64,000 bases of DNA from Antedon mediterranea (taxonomy: Eukaryota > Echinodermata > Crinoidea > Comatulida > Antedonidae), in NCBI RefSeq assembly GCF_964355755.1, contig NC_092674.1, positions 3,911,001 through 3,975,000 on the forward strand, written 5' to 3'. Within the stretch, counting starts at the first letter, position 1. Each line of letters starts with the position of its first letter. The notes beneath the pieces were generated by a model, which was not told the DNA's origin, made no database searches, and saw only the letters and a program-made list of their open reading frames with translations. The position numbers and the translations under genes were made by a program. This document shows positions 1 through 12,759 of the stretch, piece after piece.

Positions 1-1232
1 CATTGTGATGTCTTTGACAGCATGACATTAAACTCCTTGGATTCTAACTCTAAAGAAAGTGAACGGATTTATGTTGTGATGTGACGTAACTAATTGGAAC
101 AGGTTACTTATTGTAGGCCTTTTTGGAGAAATAAATTAAATACTAATACAAATAGGTAGCCCTCTATTCATTATAAAACGTAATTAACTGTAAACGGAAT
201 GGTAGACTACCTTTAGGTGCTGATGTCACATCTTCGTTCAGATCTGCTAAAACATAAATAAAATGTTGTCATCACTGAATATTTCAAACTTTAAAATAAA
301 CATAGGCCAACAATAAAAAAAAGTTTAGCAGTAAAATATGAATTATTTAATCAATCTAGTTTACCTTGTGTTGCTGTTGACGTCGATTGTGATTGTTCTC
401 TAATCTCTATAAGTGTTGACAGATTAGCTGAAATAATAACATTTATATCTAAATAAATAATACATTTCTACCATGCTAAATACACCTTGCATGGAGCAAG
501 GAACTATTCACATTGCCTCTGGTAGAGAAATTAATTGTTTGAGCACATATCAATCAAAATCAATCAACCAAAATCATTAGTTACTCACCAAATTAGAAAA
601 AAGTACAACCTACGTCCGTACAAAATATAAAAAATATTCGTTAACAAAAAAGGTGTTCTAGTTATACGTATATAAGTAGATTATGTTAAATTAAAGATAA
701 ATGTTGTTTTATACACACCTAATTTTTTCTTTGCTGTTGAGTTGAGGTTACCTGCAAACCGTTTTATCTTCACTTCTGTAGAGTCTAATCGTTCCTGTTT
801 CTCCAGGTGGAATACCAGATCCCAGATATTGTCAAAGCCTTTGTGACTTAGTTTGTAGAAAGCACGTAATTTGCGCAAATCGTCATCTCCCACTGCCATC
901 AGAGCTTTATACAATGCTTTTCGATAAGGTGAAAGTCCTTTTCCCCTTTTAGCATCGTTGGTGTAGTCTTTTATGGCATCTTTAGCTGACTGCAAATTTG
1001 TCACTTCGGCAATTTCTGATAGAAGGTTTATTTCGGTGTATTTTATGTCACCAGATTCTTGGAGTTTATTGAATAAATCCAACCCATCGATATCTTTACG
1101 GTCTAACAGTGAGAGAGGTAGGAAATCATAAAGAAGAAATCTTAACAAACTGAATTTATCACCTTCATATTCGTTATTAAGATCTCTAAAAAATTCTGTA
1201 AAGCGATCTTCATGTGCCTGTTCATCTCCCAT
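1..1232 (-). CDS. Gene A: multi-exon DED-like adaptor, 3' end outside the window
   Basis: Spliced minus-strand gene. Exon 1 is 719-1232 and starts at an ATG placed directly after an acceptor (cagacag|A ATG), implying a 5'UTR intron. Exon 2 is 365-427, exon 3 is 211-246, and exon 4 starts at 49 and leaves the window. Donors read TTAG|GTGTGT, CAAG|GTAAAC and AAAG|GTAGTC; all introns are phase 1. Exon 1 encodes two helical modules. Residues about 10-85 match the DED pattern (FFRDLNNEYEG.KF.LLRFLLYD, then LFNKLQESGDI, then NLLSEIAEVTNL). Residues about 100-168 (YRKALYKALMAVG, then FDNIWDLVFHLE) look like a second degenerate death fold. Exons 2 and 3 encode a Ser/Thr/Gln linker and an acidic peptide. 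It is a close paralog of the gene at 20662-22424, whose last exon shows what is missing here. DED proteins are cytosolic adaptors that oligomerise in apoptotic or immune complexes; the specific role here is unknown. Confidence 0.72.
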
Positions 1233-1239
1233 TCTGTCT

Positions 1240-1859
1240 GATAATAAAATAAATTGATAAAAGTGATAAGTTGGCTAGAAAAATATCTGAATCACCTTGT
1301 ACGAGGGTTGCTAGTCCTGGTAATGGTGCAAGACCTTCCGAATTTACTATTAATGCAATTTCTGCCAGATAGAAACCAAATTTACACATAAACTTTGTCT
1401 ATTTAGAAGGAATTCTGGATATAATTTGCCAGTATGTCACTTTGTTATCTAGTATTGGAACTGCCACGCCTATTATAAAATATACAAAAGAGCTTACGGT
1501 AGCACATTGTCCCATAGATTTATCCAAAAGATAGATACTAATTTGTTTCAAAATAATATTGTTGAGATATGCATTAACTGGCTGTGCGTAACGACGAATG
1601 GGGAGCTTATGTCATTGAAATATGCAACAGGCACAATTAAATAAGTCATTATTTCTTTTATTAATTAGGCCTAGTATTATCCTTGGTTATAATGCTGAAT
1701 TATCTTTTGTCGTTCGGGTACAAACTACAGTCTCTCAACTACTAGTTTTATTTATTTCTTACCTTATAGTTGTTTATCCAACACAACCAAAAAGAAAATG
1801 GCGCCCTTCAGCTATTTTTAATATGCTAGCCTACATTAACAATAGGTACGTCGATATTA
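1240..1859. repeat. Upstream region of gene A and old dispersed repeat
   Basis: No gene seen. About 1430-1490 matches the region upstream of gene E (about 22530-22590), so it was duplicated with the gene. About 1640-1857, continuing at 2359-2450 across an inserted MITE, belongs to a diverged dispersed repeat. Other copies lie at about 12420-12640, 48110-48320 and 50010-50300; they share an AAGATGGCG or AAAATGGCG core followed by a CTGGGAAACTACA-like patch. Confidence 0.45.
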
Positions 1860-2356
1860 GAGAGGTTTCGCAATCTTACGAATACGATAACGAAAACGGA
1901 TACGTCACGCACACGTATTCGTTTTCGTAAGCCATAAAAAAATCTATTTCGCATGGCAACGAAATATTGAGGCGCGCGTCCAATAAATTTGAGCGAAGCG
2001 CAGGTACGTGTTGCTTGGTGCTTGGCTGCCTAGGCCTAGCGTAACATCAAAGCGAGTGAGGACTTTAAAAACTGCTATTTATCAAAATTGACTTGGCATT
2101 TTAGTAAATTACTTTAGTAAATTACTTTCAATAAATCTATAATTATATTATAATCATGAATCATTCCTGATTCAAATGCAAAATGTGCAAAATAGATCAA
2201 AAACTATACTCGTTTTGTAGTTACGAATATGACTGGTGATATTCGTCAAAACACGAATACGCATTACGAATATGAAATGGGGATCAGCTCAAAAGTTTCA
2301 CAAATGTGTGACGTATCCGTTTTCGTTATCGTATTCGTATGGTTGCGAAACCTCCC
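1860..2356. mobile_element. 497-bp MITE with about 50-bp terminal inverted repeats, TA target site
   Basis: The left end reads GAGGTTTCGCAATCTTACGA and the right end is its reverse complement with few changes (gcgaaacctccc at 2345-2356). The match runs for about 50 bp through an ACGAATACGATAACGAAAAC segment. Both ends abut TA (1858-1859 and 2357-2358), as expected of a Tc1/mariner-like target duplication. No transposase ORF is present, so it is non-autonomous. It sits inside the dispersed repeat around 1640-2450. Confidence 0.7.
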
Positions 2357-2449
2357 TATTGTTTTTCTCGGAAACTACAGCGTTATATTAATAACACATC
2401 AAAGAGAATGAAACAACGACAATAGAGCGTGTGCAGAATCGACGTTTCT

Positions 2450-5130
2450 CTCCTTTCAGTGTGTCTATTTTGCCCATCTACAAGTCAAAACAAATGTAAC
2501 ATGTAATACATTTATGTGGACGTTAATATTTGTTATGAGCTATTTAGTGTATATTATTTGATTGTTTTTTTACTACTGTACTTTAACTAGTTGAACTGTA
2601 AATAAACTGAACACTAGGCATATTTATTACAACGAGATCTTTATCTATGGTTCATATAGGATTTCCTTCCTGAAAAAAAAATCATCAAATAAACTTGACA
2701 GAGGAAATAACGCATTATGGTCAAGTTAAATGTTCTTATTTGATGCAGATTGTGGAGGCTCTTTTGAGAGATAAACCGCCCCTTTCTCAAATAATTTTTA
2801 TTCCAATGCAGCAATGCCCCCCAACCCCCATCCAATTGTTCCGATTGTCGTCATAACTATTCAGAATAATTACGGCAATACATTGTACAGTCTGTTCGTT
2901 TGTCCTTCGTATTGTTCGTTTTTTTCTGTTCGAATTATACGTTTGTTATTTAATTACTGTAGGGCCTACTGTTTTTGGTGGCCAGCCCTTCTCAAGTTTT
3001 TCTTCTTTTTCGCCCGGCCCTCTTAATTTTCTGTACATACAGTAAGTGATTTAATTGTTATTGTTGAGAAAAGAGAAAATAATTTGAATGAATAAATAAA
3101 AGCAATTTGAATCATAGAATAAATAATTTATAGAACAAACAGTAAATATAGGAATTGTACATAAAACGTTATTCATAAAATAATATTTATTTTCACAACA
3201 TGAATGTGATGTCAGTTTAACTAACACTATCTTTACATTATACAATTCATGAGGACATTTCTACGTAATCCCCGCAAAAGAACTCATCTGACAAGGGCCA
3301 TCATTCACAATCCGTATAGGGTAATTAAATGTACAGTATAGGGGAAATGTATGAGGATTCTTTCTATCGATGTATGTATGATCATAACATTAAATCACGT
3401 GTACAAAATTACAAGATCTAAATCCTGTTCTCTAATATCTTAAAACGCATCATTCATACAAAATTATCTTTCTCTATGTATCTATTGCATAAAACCCAGG
3501 AAAATGGAGCCGTAAGAAGAATAAATTGGTACGGCCATCTGATAAGAAACAAAGAAAATATGGACTAAAATGATACACGGTGATTTGAAAAATGTACTAA
3601 ACTATAACAGGCTCACGATTCCACAACAGGAATAATTGGCTGGAAATAGTAGAATGCGCCTAATGAAAAATAGTTTGGTTTCGTCCTATAATTATATGTC
3701 TATTGAAATGTCTGTTCTACATAAACGTTTACGATAAGAATATTTCTAAATTAAAAGAAACACGTTATTGGAATTTGATACCTCTAACTCACATCATTAG
3801 GGTATTCATGATGTCGCTGATAAAATAAAATATTTTTTTCAACGTACAACTTGTTCATTTTTGTTTTTTATGCTTGTTTTGGTGTCCCACACAAGGCTCA
3901 TTGCGTTTTATTATTTATATAAATGATTTGGCCTACACTTGTAAACACTAAAATATTATACTTTATTATGAATGCCTAAAATTTAATAATTTTTAATAAC
4001 GATTTTAACGTTCTCTTTTTTGGTCATCCTTCCTACTTATATTTTTGTTCTCTAAATAACTAAAAGAAAGATGGAAAAATAAACTGATTGGTAAATTACT
4101 GTTAACAAACTCTTACCTTCGTTCTTTATCCTCTACAATCAAAACAGTTCTATTGTCTGTTTTAATGTCATTTTTATAGTTTAGTGTTGTACGCATTGTA
4201 TTGTAATATCAGGGAAGAGTAATTGAACTCCTTCCTGGTAATATCAATATCAATTTAATGTTCCATAGTAACAATTGGCGCAATCCGGTGTTTCACTGCG
4301 AGTACGGTCATTTGGACAAAGGTAATATAATTTAAAAAATGACATCTGTTACCATGCCATTTCCACGGAGATTATATTTAGTTATATAAACTAAACTGTT
4401 GAAAATCGAAACAAATAGAAATCACCATGGCAACTTCGATCCCAATGCTTAGATTGGTCGATTCACATAATATACTTTTAAAAGTAAATTATATTGTGTT
4501 ACTCTTGAAATATACATTATATATATCCCTGAGATATTTTGCATTTAATTCTGTAGAATTTTAGTACCACTATAAAACAAGTAACAGAAAGCTATTCGAT
4601 CCGGTAATACAGAAGTGTAATAACATTTTATTCAAAGACATTGTATTCACATTGTTTGACCGGTACAGTATTTTGTCTTTACATTATTATACTTTTTGTT
4701 AGCCCTTCATATAATGTGATTGTTCAGTACTTTCCTTGAATGATTGTGCCTAACTTAGGCAAGGAATTAATGAGTAATTACTAATTTATTGATTTGATGA
4801 CACATATATAGATTGAGAGATAAATTGATTTATGTAAAGATTGCCAAACCCACTTACCCATTCTAAATAAATACTTTTAAAATAACTACTTAAAAAGCAC
4901 TTCTTACGTTACAATTAATTCCTAAAGGATGCACTACTTTTATTATGTAAAACAAAGAAAATAATAATAATTGACATATTGTTATGTACTTCAAACTTGT
5001 AATAGCCTAAATCTATTTAAAAAACCCGGACCCTCACCCTTTGTCTAGCTTCACACTATTCCTACCTCCAACCACTCAAACATTGATCTAGATCTTCTCC
5101 CCCCCCCTCCCTGCTTACCCAAGCTTGATT
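2450..5130. repeat. Gene-free stretch containing 3'-flank sequence shared with other DED copies
   Basis: No convincing coding exon. About 3110-3310 resembles 19430-19600 and 50640-50790, the DNA downstream of gene E and its gene-less duplicate. About 3400-3560 matches 11210-11345. These patches travel with the DED gene copies and suggest segmental duplication. The rest is AT-rich with no assignable function. One micro-palindrome insertion (4210-4237) is listed separately. Confidence 0.45.
4210..4237. mobile_element. 28-bp palindromic micro-insertion with 7-bp duplication
   Basis: CAGGGAAGAGT at the left and ACTCCTTCCTG at the right form an imperfect inverted repeat. The insert is flanked by GTAATAT at 4203-4209 and 4238-4244. 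It belongs to the CAGGG/CATGG-ended family described in the findings. Confidence 0.6.
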
Positions 5131-5136
5131 TCTCTT

Positions 5137-6754
5137 ATCGTTTTTTCTTTTTCTTACTTTTCGAAACATCTGGACTACAGCTTCTTTTATTTGTTGTTAT
5201 TAGTTTAGAAGCTACATGGTGTAGACCTATATCTTTAAGGTCTTTAATAATTTCTTTCGCACCATCAGCAAATACATTCAGACCATTGATCTGTATACGC
5301 ATTCTTCGACACTTCATACACATCTCCCACTCGTTTTGCTTCATCTTTTGAAAGTGCTTTCCCGAGTCCCATCAGTTGTTATCGATAGGCCGAGAATGAT
5401 GTGATTTTGCCGTCTTTGTTTGCGTTACTGAGTAGTTTCACATCTTCTACAACTCCACGGGTATCTGTCACTTTCACCATATAAGATCTCCACAAACCGT
5501 CAAGGCATCGAACAAGCTGGATACGTCTTTCTGTTCTTCTGCATCTTGTATAATGTCCCTGAACAGCAGTCTCAGCATGGTTATTTTGTCTCTGTTTTGG
5601 TACCGTTGTGATGTCTTTGACAGCATGACATTAAACTCCTTGGATTCTAACTTTAAAGAAAGAGAACGGATTTATGTTGTGATGTGACATAACTAATTGG
5701 CACAGGTTACTTATTGTAGGCCTATATTGGAGAAATAAATTAAATACTAATACGAATAGGTATCCCTCTATTCATTATAAACGTAATTAAAACTGTTAAA
5801 CGGAATGGTAGACTACCTTTAGGTGCTGATGTCACATCTTCGTTCAGATCTGCTAAAACAAAAATAAAATGTTGTTATCACTGAATATTTCAAATTTTAA
5901 AATAAACATAGGCCTACAATAAAAAAAGTTTACCTTGTGTTGCTGTTGACATCGATTGTGATTGTTCTCTAGGGTCTGTAAGTTTTGACAGATTAGCTGA
6001 AATAATAACATTTATATCTAAATAAATAATACATTTCTGTCATGCTAAATACACCTTGCATGAAGCAAGGAAATATTCACATTGCTTCTGGTAGAGAAAT
6101 TAATTGTTTGAGCACATATCAATCAAAATCAATCAACCAAAATCATTAATTACTCACCAAATTAGAAAAAAAGTACAACGTACTGTACAAAATATAAAAA
6201 ATACGCGTTACCAAAAGAGGTGTTCTTACACGAGTTGTACGTTCAGATAACTGAATTATGTTAAATTTAAGATAAATGTTGTTTTATACACACCTATAGT
6301 TTTTTTGCTGTTGAGTTGAGGTTACTTGCAAACCGTTTTATCTTCACTTCTAATCGTCCCTGGTTCTCCAGGTGGAATACCAGATCCCAGATATTGTCAA
6401 AGCCTTTGTGACTTAGTTTGTAGACATCAGAGCTTCATACAATGCTCTTCGATAAGGCGAAAGTCCTTTTTCTCCTTTTAGGAGCATATTTGGTGTACTC
6501 ATCTATTACATTTTTGCTAATTGCAAATGTGTCATTTCTGACAGAAGGTGTATTTCGGTAACATTTATGTAGCCAGACTCTTTGAGTTCATTGAATAAAT
6601 CAAACTTAGTGATATCTTTACGGTCTAACATTGAGAGAGGTAGGACATCATAAAAAAGGAATCTTAACAATAGAAATTTATCACCAGGATATACGTCATT
6701 AAGATCTTTAAGAAATTCTTTAAAGCGATCTTCGTTTTCCTGTTCATTTTGCAT
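5137..6754 (-). pseudogene. Decayed DED-like paralog (copy B)
   Basis: All four exons of the gene A/E layout are recognisable: exon 1 6294-6754, exon 2 5934-5996, exon 3 5817-5852, exon 4 about 5137-5650. The translation from 6754 (MQNEQENEDRFKEFLKDLND) matches the DED module. Exon 1 then has a frameshift near 6510 and a further deletion around 6425. The exon 4 acceptor has changed from TTTAG|AG to TTTAAAG, moving the junction by 2 bases. Exon 4 also carries a net 28-bp deletion near 5480 and a loss of part of the fourth module near 5288. The lysine-rich C-terminus survives (5137-5344). This is a pseudogene, although a shorter protein cannot be excluded without transcripts. Confidence 0.75.
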
Positions 6755-7350
6755 TTCTGTTAAAACAATGGAAAGTGATGACAAACTTTATAAGGTTAAT
6801 ACATCTAGGCATACGAGTCATTGATGAAAAGTTGCCAGTCTGGTGATGTGTAAAGGTGAAATGTCTGGAATGTTATAACATTATCATTAAGATAACGCTT
6901 TAAGGCAAGGGGCATCTTATAATCAGCCGATTATGCTACTGAATCGGGTCTTATAATAATATAATCGAGTTTATAACCCATTGTAAATCTAACAATATCC
7001 ACAATAAGCCAACCCCCGCAAGCTCAAGGAGGTAAAGTATTACCAGCATATAAGTCATTTAGATTTCGAAATCCTATATAGCGATCTTCGTTGTCCTGTT
7101 CATTTTCCATTTCTGTTAGAACAGTGGAAAGTGATGGTAAACTTTATGAATTGGTTAATACATCTAGTACGAGTCATTGATTAGAGTTTCCAGTCTGGCG
7201 ATGTGTAAAGGTGAGTCTGCAATGTTATAACATTATCATTAAGATAACACTTTAAGGCAAGGGGCATCTTATAATAATATAATCGAGTTTATAACCCATT
7301 GTAAAATTAACAATGTCCACAATAAGTCAACCAGCAAGCGCAAGGAGGTA
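6735..7350. repeat. Tandem duplication of the start-codon and upstream region of copy B
   Basis: About 6735-7030 and 7090-7350 align in direct orientation. The repeated stretch covers the first codons of exon 1 (QNEQEN region), the acceptor, and about 250 bp of upstream sequence with the same GTTATAACATTATCATTAAG and GGGGCATCTTATAA stretches. The second copy carries only a remnant of the first exon. Confidence 0.7.
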
Positions 7351-7625
7351 AAGTAAAGAGACATATACAATGAAGCAATTATACAATATCTTGCAAAAAA
7401 AGAAATAAATGAATATTTTTGTTCGTTGAAAAAAACTACGATAATTATTTAGGCCTATAATTCTCATTGTTGCCGTTTACTAGATTAACTTCTAGTAAAC
7501 ATCATTAAAGTACATGGCCCAATGTTATGGAACCACATCTGTAAATATCATCTTCTAAATGCTACTGCTACTCAAACGACTCTTCATTGAAAACCCAAGC
7601 AAACACCCAATATATTTCAAAGTAT

Positions 7626-9605
7626 ATTAATAATAATAATAATAATAATAATAAGCTTTATTTAATCACGGATACTTAACTCAACTAAAAGTTGTTTTTC
7701 AGTAAGACCGTGCTCAATGGAAAACACCAACAATAATAAATGTAAAAAGCAGATATCAAATCAAATAATAAAACAATTACAGAAGCAAAAAACAAATGCA
7801 GATAATAAAACAATTACAATGAAATAAAATGAAACAAGGATACACTTACTAACTAAAAAATTAAATAATACACTACATTTAAATAAAGCTACATGAAATT
7901 AGCAGTTAACAGTTTCTTAAAAAGAGAGACAGAGTTCACATTTTTAATATCTTCATGTAGTTCATTCCAAACCTTGGCACCTCTATATGATAAGCTACGT
8001 TTTTTGTTGTTTGTTTTTGGTTTTGGTACTATTAAATTTGGCTTAGTTCTAATATTATAGTAATTGTTTTTGATATTGAACTTATTTAATAAATATGGAG
8101 GTGCAAGGTTGTTCATAATCTTAAACATATCAATAGCTTCATTTATATATAATCTTTCATCTAAGTTCATTCAATTTAGACTTTGTAGAGCTTGAGTACT
8201 AGAGTCGGTTTGAGATTTGTTTGTAATAACTTTTGCTGCGCGATTTTGAAGAACTTGTAGTGTTTTACTTTGAGTTATATTTGAACGTCCACAAACAACA
8301 TGGCAATACTCAAGATGAGGAGCCATAAGTGATTTGTATAGTTTGCATTGAATTTCTTTTGGAAATATATTATTAGTCTTTTTTAAGTAGTACAAGCTCT
8401 GAAAAGCCTTAGATTTTACATTATCGATTTGTGAGCACCAAGAAAGATTATTATCTAATATCACACCAAGATGTTTACATTTATTTACACGAGAGATTGG
8501 TTCTCCATCTATGTTAATGTTGACTTGTAAGTCAAGTAAGTAAGATAGTTTACTTAACCTGTCTCGTTCCAATTAACATAAATTCAGTTTTTTTAATATT
8601 TAGGCTAAGTTTGTTGCATATGAGCCATCTTTTAAGACACAATAAGTCAGAATTTATTGTTTCAGTAAGGTTATTAATATTATTGGAAGTGTAGTATATG
8701 GCAGTGTCATCAGCATACATAGAAACAGAGCATTTATTTACAGCATTAGGCAAGTCATTAACATAAAGGAGAAACATTAATGGTCCTAGGATGGACCCCT
8801 AAGGAATTCCACATATACTGTGACTTTCATCAGAAAAATCACCATTTACATTGGTTATATGTACACGATTATGCAGGTAGTTTTCAAACCACTGAATAAC
8901 ATTTGAATGAAAATTGAAAGATCTTAGTTTATTGATAAGAATACTGTGATTTACTGTATCAAAAGCCTTTTTCAAGTCTATCATTACTAACCCAATATAA
9001 TTTCCAGTGTCAATTGCTTCTAGCCAGGTCTCTGTGATATTAAGCAATGCAGTCGTAGTTGAGTAGCCTGGTCTAAACCCAGACTGATTTTCATATAGCA
9101 TTTTGTTTAGATTTAGGAAATCATAAACTTGTTTATGTACGTCTTGTTTATTAACATATTTAAAAGTTAATTTGTCGTTAGTATTATTTACATCATTAGT
9201 AAAGTTAGAGAGTTGATTAGTAGATTGAATACTTTGAGCTAATGTTGGACCCACATTGGCAAAATATTTATTTAATACATTTGCAATATCTTTAGAATTA
9301 GTTACTTCATCATTTTCTTCATCATTTGTGGTTTTAATACTTGTTATATTCATGCTTTTAGTTTTGCCAGGAATAATTAATTTAATATTTTCCCATATCT
9401 TTTTCTGATCTTTAGTATTGAGTTGTTCAGAAAAATAGTTCTTCTTACTTTTTCGAAGTTCATAATTTACTTGATTTCTTAATTTTCTATATTCGGGCCA
9501 AAGCTGAGACCTATTTTTCTTATTTATTCGTCTTTTTAATGCATCTCTTTTTCTGATGAGAAGTATTACATTTTTAGTTAGCCACGGACTGTTTTTTTGT
9601 ATTAA
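7626..9605 (-). mobile_element. LINE (Jockey/CR1/L2-like), 5'-truncated, inactivated
   Basis: Minus-strand non-LTR retrotransposon lacking its endonuclease. From the 5' side there is a lysine-rich linker (about 9353-9600), reverse transcriptase with QSGFRPGYST, DLKKAFDTVNHS and CGIP (8799-9353), then GSILGP and YADDTA (8550-8780), then the thumb and C-terminal region ending SYRGAKVWNELHEDI (7889-8572). Damage seen: internal deletion between LTFKYVNKQDV and YENQSGF, a stop in place of the Gln of the P-Q-G motif near 8800, a frameshift near 8560, and an in-frame stop near 8171. The 3' end is AATAAAGC followed by a (TTA)n tail at 7626-7655, typical of this LINE group. Confidence 0.85.
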
Positions 9606-9829
9606 GTAAGTCAGTTTTAAATTTAAAAATGTTTATAGTTCCTATTTATTAATTAATTTAATTCAGTTAACTTTAAATGATACTTTTTATTTATTTATGT
9701 TCTAGTTAATTGACTACGGACTTGTGCCGTCAACTGATTGTTAAATTGTTTTTTTGTTGGTTTTTTTTTAGAGGATTGATTGTAAAATTATTTATGTTTA
9801 CATACGTTAGGTAATTATTATTTTAGTTC

Positions 9830-10590
9830 GTGCTTGAATAAAATTTTTCGTAAACTATTAAGCACTGCTTTATTACAATGTACATTTGACTATTCTGCCT
9901 CGGCATGGTAGAATCTTAAACATAAATTACAAACTGTCCAAAACAAGATGGCACGTATTATTTTAAATGTTGGTCCGAGGTCTCACATAGGTACCAAAGA
10001 GCTTTCCGATTTGGGGGTTCTTAATGTCAGCCTCAGAAATAAGTTTTTAAGATTAAATTATGTTCACAAAAGTCGCTATAATTTTAATACGCCTTCTTTC
10101 CTTAAGGATAACTTTTGGTTAATTTCTGATCTTCATAACCATTTCACCAGGGGTACAACATTTAATTTTGTCACTCCTAAGGCTACTGGCGTTAACGATT
10201 CGACTTTTTATTTTTTAGGTATCCGTGACTGGAACAGGCTCCCCAATTCACTTAAATCAATACAAAATAATGCAACCTTCAAAATAAAACTTAAAGAATA
10301 TTTTAATAATGAACAGCTTGGAATATCAGTTTGATTAAGTTATTTTATAATATTGTTTTTTGATGCTATCTTGTTTTATATGTATTTTCTTGTTTTTCCA
10401 TTTTTACTGCGTCCAACTTAATCATATATTGTACTAGGCCCAACCACTCACTTTTTCAGCGACGGACTCGTTTGAGCCTCTATGTCATTAATCGATCAAT
10501 CAAATAGTACCTTTTTTCCTTTATATTTGTTTTGTTAATGAACATATCATGTTGATGTTTTGGTCGAAATAAATGTTAAATTTAATTGAT
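9830..10590 (+). mobile_element. LINE 3' fragment
   Basis: The plus-strand ORF at 9948-10334 encodes a LINE RT C-terminal region (KMARIILNVGP, then GIRDWNRLPNSLKSI, then FKIKLKEYFNN). Upstream, 9880-9947 is a broken continuation in the same frame (KLQTVQNKMARIIL). A 3'UTR follows to about 10590. It is a different subfamily from the LINE at 7626-9605 and is oriented head to head with it. Together they separate copy B from fragment C. Confidence 0.75.
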
Positions 10591-10616
10591 ATATTATTAA
10601 CAAACATTGATATTTT

Positions 10617-10907
10617 TTACGATAGCTTTACGATAACTTGAAAGTGTTCATCCCGTTCAGCCAGTACGTTTGTCACTTCGGTAATTTCTGATAGAAGGTT
10701 CACTTCAGGGTGTTTTATAATGTTCTTCGCTTGAATTTTATTGAATAAATCAAATGCAAAAACATCTTTACTGGTTAACAGTGATTCGTGTAGATAGTCA
10801 CAAAGAAGAAATCTTAACCACCGAAACTTTTCACCTTTATATTCGTCACTAAGATTCCTAAGGAATTCTGTATATTGGTCTTCGTTTTCGTACGGTTCAT
10901 TTGCCAT
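10617..10907 (-). pseudogene. DED-like first-exon fragment (copy C)
   Basis: The reading frame starts MANEPYENEDQYTEFLRNL and covers about 85 residues of the DED module (LRFLLCDYLHESLL, LFNKIQAKNIIKH, NLLSEITEVTN). It then runs into unrelated residues and a stop. The bases before the ATG (ctaactgac) lack the AG acceptor found in the other copies. The rest of exon 1 and all later exons are absent; a LINE lies immediately downstream. It is most likely a remnant truncated by transposon insertion. Confidence 0.7.
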
Positions 10908-10929
10908 GTCAGTTAGATAGTGTATAGTT

Positions 10930-12430
10930 ATAAAGTGTATATTGCCTCAAAGTTTTACCGAGGCAAGCATGAATTGCTGAAAAGACGATCTATGCAAGGC
11001 TAATTTTCTAAAAAAAGGATGGGATAACCAATCGAAAAGTGAGGGAAAGGCCTACTTTCCGTAATGTGAAGCTTTATATCGATGGTTGTTTGAATATGTA
11101 ATACACATACTTCGGAGAAAGTCATGGATAATGCTTTTACCAATATATTTGATCATCATCACAGTAAATCAGGTGTTATATTGCCGATGTCCCTGAACAC
11201 TATTCTATCCCAAAATTACAAAATCTAAATCCTGTTCTCTTAAATCTTAAAAACGCATCATTCATACAATACTATTATGATTATCTTTCTCAATGTATCT
11301 ATTTTATAAAACCCACGAAAATGGAGCCGTAAGATAAAAAGAAGAATAACTTGGTATTAAAGGACACCCGTAAAACTAGCTCTAAAAAAGAAAGACCCGT
11401 TGTAAGACCAGGGAAAATATGGATTAAAATAATACAAAATGATTTGAAAAATGTACTAAACTACACAACATACTTCAGACACACCTGGCCCCAACAGAAA
11501 TAATGGCATGAAATAATAATAATGATTTGAACTCGACACTTTGACGAGTTCGGGTTATCCGCGGAAAGGCAACATACACATACGTTAAACTATATGAACG
11601 TCGACAATTATTATGCCATCCTATGACATGAATTAAATAAAGTGCTGAATATTTTGTGTCATAAAGCATAACAGTATTTACGGAATACACTGTATATGTT
11701 ATATACAGTGTTATAGATTAAATTACGAGACCCGTCTTTTAATTCAATTTTAAAGATGATTGTTCATCATCATGTAACATAAAGATAGCAATTTCAGAAA
11801 AAAAGCGCATACTTACGCTACGCGAACATATTTTTATTAAACCAAAGTCAGGTGGCCGAGTTACAGCTGAACTGCTTTCGCAGTTTTATAGATCTGCCAG
11901 ACACAAAAAATGAGCAGAGGCATTTTTTGACAATAACAATCGCTCTCTGTGGGGGAGAGAGCGATAGCCTTAAATCGCTCTACAGAGAGCGATAACCAAA
12001 AAAAAAAGGAGTTTGGTTTTCGTCCTATATATTAATAGGGACTAGGGAAAAACTAGGGAAAACACGACTAGGCTATGGGCGTGCCATGGATACGCTCGTT
12101 TGGTTTCAGTTTTTGTTGCTAAATTCATAGTTTTTAACAGAAATTCGGACGATTTTCGCTATAAAATTTGGGTTTTCATAATTATTTAACAATTGTACTC
12201 TCGTTTGGTAGGTATTTGCAACATTCTGAGTCTCGTTTGTTTCCGTTTGGTGTTTAGTAGAGGGAGGGGTTGTTATAAAACAAAATATAATTAATAGTCG
12301 AAAATAAGTGCTCTCTTAATATAGCCTATAATATTTATTTTCTTCCGGTTCTGGTTAGGTATAGGTTATATTAAATGGTAAATCTTATAAGACTATATCA
12401 AGATTTTTTCCGATCTTACCTTTTTTCCTC
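10930..12430. other. Gene-free stretch with duplicated patch and hairpin
   Basis: No coding exon supported. About 11210-11345 is a copy of 3400-3530. At 11941-11997 two stem-loops built from ATCGCTCTCT / AGAGAGCGAT repeat units form a cruciform-like pair. The remainder is AT-rich without recognisable function. Confidence 0.4.
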
Positions 12431-12640
12431 CCGAAACGAACCAAACAAAATGGCGGCGTCCGATAGGTTTAAATTATATGCTTTAGGCCTATACCTTACA
12501 ATAAAGGTACGACGCCAATTGATTTTCTGGGGAAACCACAATATAACCGAACGGTTTATGTATAGATATGGAACTCGAAACAAACAATGGCAATAGAACG
12601 AGCGTGCCGAATAATCGATTTTGCATAACAATAGGCCTAC
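12430..12640. repeat. Dispersed repeat copy (AAAATGGCGGCG core)
   Basis: Resembles 48130-48320 and, more weakly, the flanks of the MITE at 1860-2356 and the region 50110-50300. Shared elements are an AAGATGGCGGCG-like core, a GACGCC or GGCGCC patch, a CTGGGGAAA patch and AATGGCAATA. It is probably the remnant of an old interspersed repeat rather than a gene. Confidence 0.4.
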
Positions 12641-12692
12641 ATCATAACCCTAAATTAATGTGAGGTCTCTGATATAGGCTAAGATGTTATAC

Positions 12693-12745
12693 CATGGATC
12701 TATAAATGAATTATTAATAATAATTAATACTATTATAGGTCCATG
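12693..12745. mobile_element. 53-bp palindromic micro-insertion with 7-bp duplication
   Basis: Starts CATGGATCTATAA and ends TTATAGGTCCATG, which pair as a stem around an AT-rich centre. GTTATAC occurs directly on both sides (12686-12692 and 12746-12752). The terminal bases CATGGAT equal the left terminus of the 4.5-kb element at 29599. Confidence 0.7.
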
Positions 12746-12759
12746 GTTATACTGGGTCG

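Noticed and set aside
1622-1930. 102-codon plus-strand frame upstream of the TA-flanked MITE
   Set aside because: It runs from a dispersed repeat into the MITE's left inverted repeat, shows no domain and has no splice context; chance frame.
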